Source: an uncultured Lysobacteraceae bacterium (GTDB taxonomy: Bacteria > Pseudomonadota > Gammaproteobacteria > Xanthomonadales > Rhodanobacteraceae). Taken from it: DNA of 5,228 bases. Position 1 is the first letter of the stretch, and every line of letters begins with the position of its first letter. Below the pieces are notes generated by a model, which saw nothing but the letters and a program-made list of their open reading frames with translations, did not search any database and was not told the origin of the DNA. The stretch covers positions 1 to 5,228 of the forward strand of contig CAMLSI010000381.1 of the NCBI GenBank assembly GCA_946482585.1. Direction: 5' to 3'. This document shows positions 4,811-5,228 of the stretch, in pieces. Position numbers and translations under genes: made by a program.

Positions 4811-5228
4811 ATGTTCGGGCAGGGCCGCTTTCCCTCACTCGTCTCGATACGCGCGTTCGAAGCGGCCGCGCGGCTCGGCAGTTTCGTCAAGGCTGCGCAG
4901 GAGCTCGATACGACGGCCGCGTCGGTGTCGTATCACGTACGCCGGCTCGAAGAGCAGATCGGCGTGCCGCTGTTCGTGCGCCACCCGCAGCGCGTGATGC
5001 TGACCGAGGCGGGCGCGCTCATCGCGAATGAGGCGATTGCCGCCTTTGCGGCATTGCGCGCGAGCTTCGTGCGCGCGGTCGAGCTCGACGAGACGCGGCT
5101 GCGACTGACCACGCTGCCGAGCCTCGGCACGAGCTGGCTCACACCGCGGCTCGGTCGCTTCCGTCAGCGTCATACCGACGTCGCGATCGAACTGGCAAAG
5201 TCAATCGCCACGCCGGAAGTGATCGACG
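4811..5228 (+). CDS. LysR-family transcriptional regulator, GcvA-like (3' truncated by window end)
   Basis: The first 139 codons are present and the frame is open to the window edge. Residues about 8-66 form the winged helix-turn-helix: SLVSIRAFEAAARLGSF, then AAQELDTTAASVSYHVRRLE and the EEQIGVPLFVRHPQRVMLTEAG wing. A linker helix follows, and LTTLPSLGTSWLTPRLGRF (about 99-117) is the start of the substrate-binding domain in the wording typical of the GcvA group. The missing part should be about 150-170 residues. The start is fixed by an in-frame TAA at 4799-4801 and by AAGG seven bases before the ATG. Divergent orientation makes the Tat-exported duplicated-domain protein its most likely target, besides itself; the effector is unknown. 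Membership in the family is secure, but the GcvA-like label describes similarity, not glycine control. Confidence 0.93.
   Translation, partial: MFGQGRFPSLVSIRAFEAAARLGSFVKAAQELDTTAASVSYHVRRLEEQIGVPLFVRHPQRVMLTEAGALIANEAIAAFAALRASFVRAVELDETRLRLTTLPSLGTSWLTPRLGRFRQRHTDVAIELAKSIATPEVID

Overview
This is a high-GC window from a Gram-negative bacterium. An outer-membrane TonB-dependent receptor, a twin-arginine-exported protein and strongly GC-biased third codon positions suggest a proteobacterium. A gammaproteobacterium of the Xanthomonadales/Nevskiales kind is my best guess, but nothing here fixes the lineage. I see no transposase, integrase, tRNA, rRNA or CRISPR array. It reads as a chromosomal metabolic/transport neighbourhood rather than a mobile island.

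Layout: (1) 1-45 may be the last codons of an upstream gene. (2) 46-490 is a non-coding stretch with strong GC hairpins, a G9 tract, an isolated AT-rich palindromic block resembling a Fur-type operator/promoter, and a leader of about 170 nt. (3) 491-2515 (+) encodes a complete FecA-like TonB-dependent receptor. (4) 2595-2978 (+) encodes a small VOC/glyoxalase-fold protein. (5) 3009-3419 (-) encodes an MmcQ/YjbR-family protein, convergent with the VOC gene. (6) 3420-3624 is a gap holding a plus-strand intrinsic terminator that belongs to no visible gene; it may end a small RNA. (7) 3625-4695 (-) encodes a Tat-exported protein built from two tandem copies of one roughly 150-residue DUF1579-like domain. 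(8) 4811 to the window end (+) is the first part of a GcvA-type LysR regulator, divergent from the Tat-exported protein.

The genes do not form one evident pathway. Two functional units can be argued: the receptor with its AT-rich upstream operator (probably iron/siderophore or another TonB substrate), and the LysR regulator with the divergent duplicated-domain exported protein, the classic arrangement of a LysR regulator and its target. The VOC and YjbR-like genes are small single-gene units, each with a similar GCTAGNNTC element shortly upstream of the start codon.

The observations most worth following are the orphan plus-strand terminator/small-RNA candidate at 3473-3579, the tandem domain duplication in the Tat-exported protein, and the AT-rich palindrome with neighbouring G9 tract upstream of the receptor. 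None amounts to a demonstrated new system.
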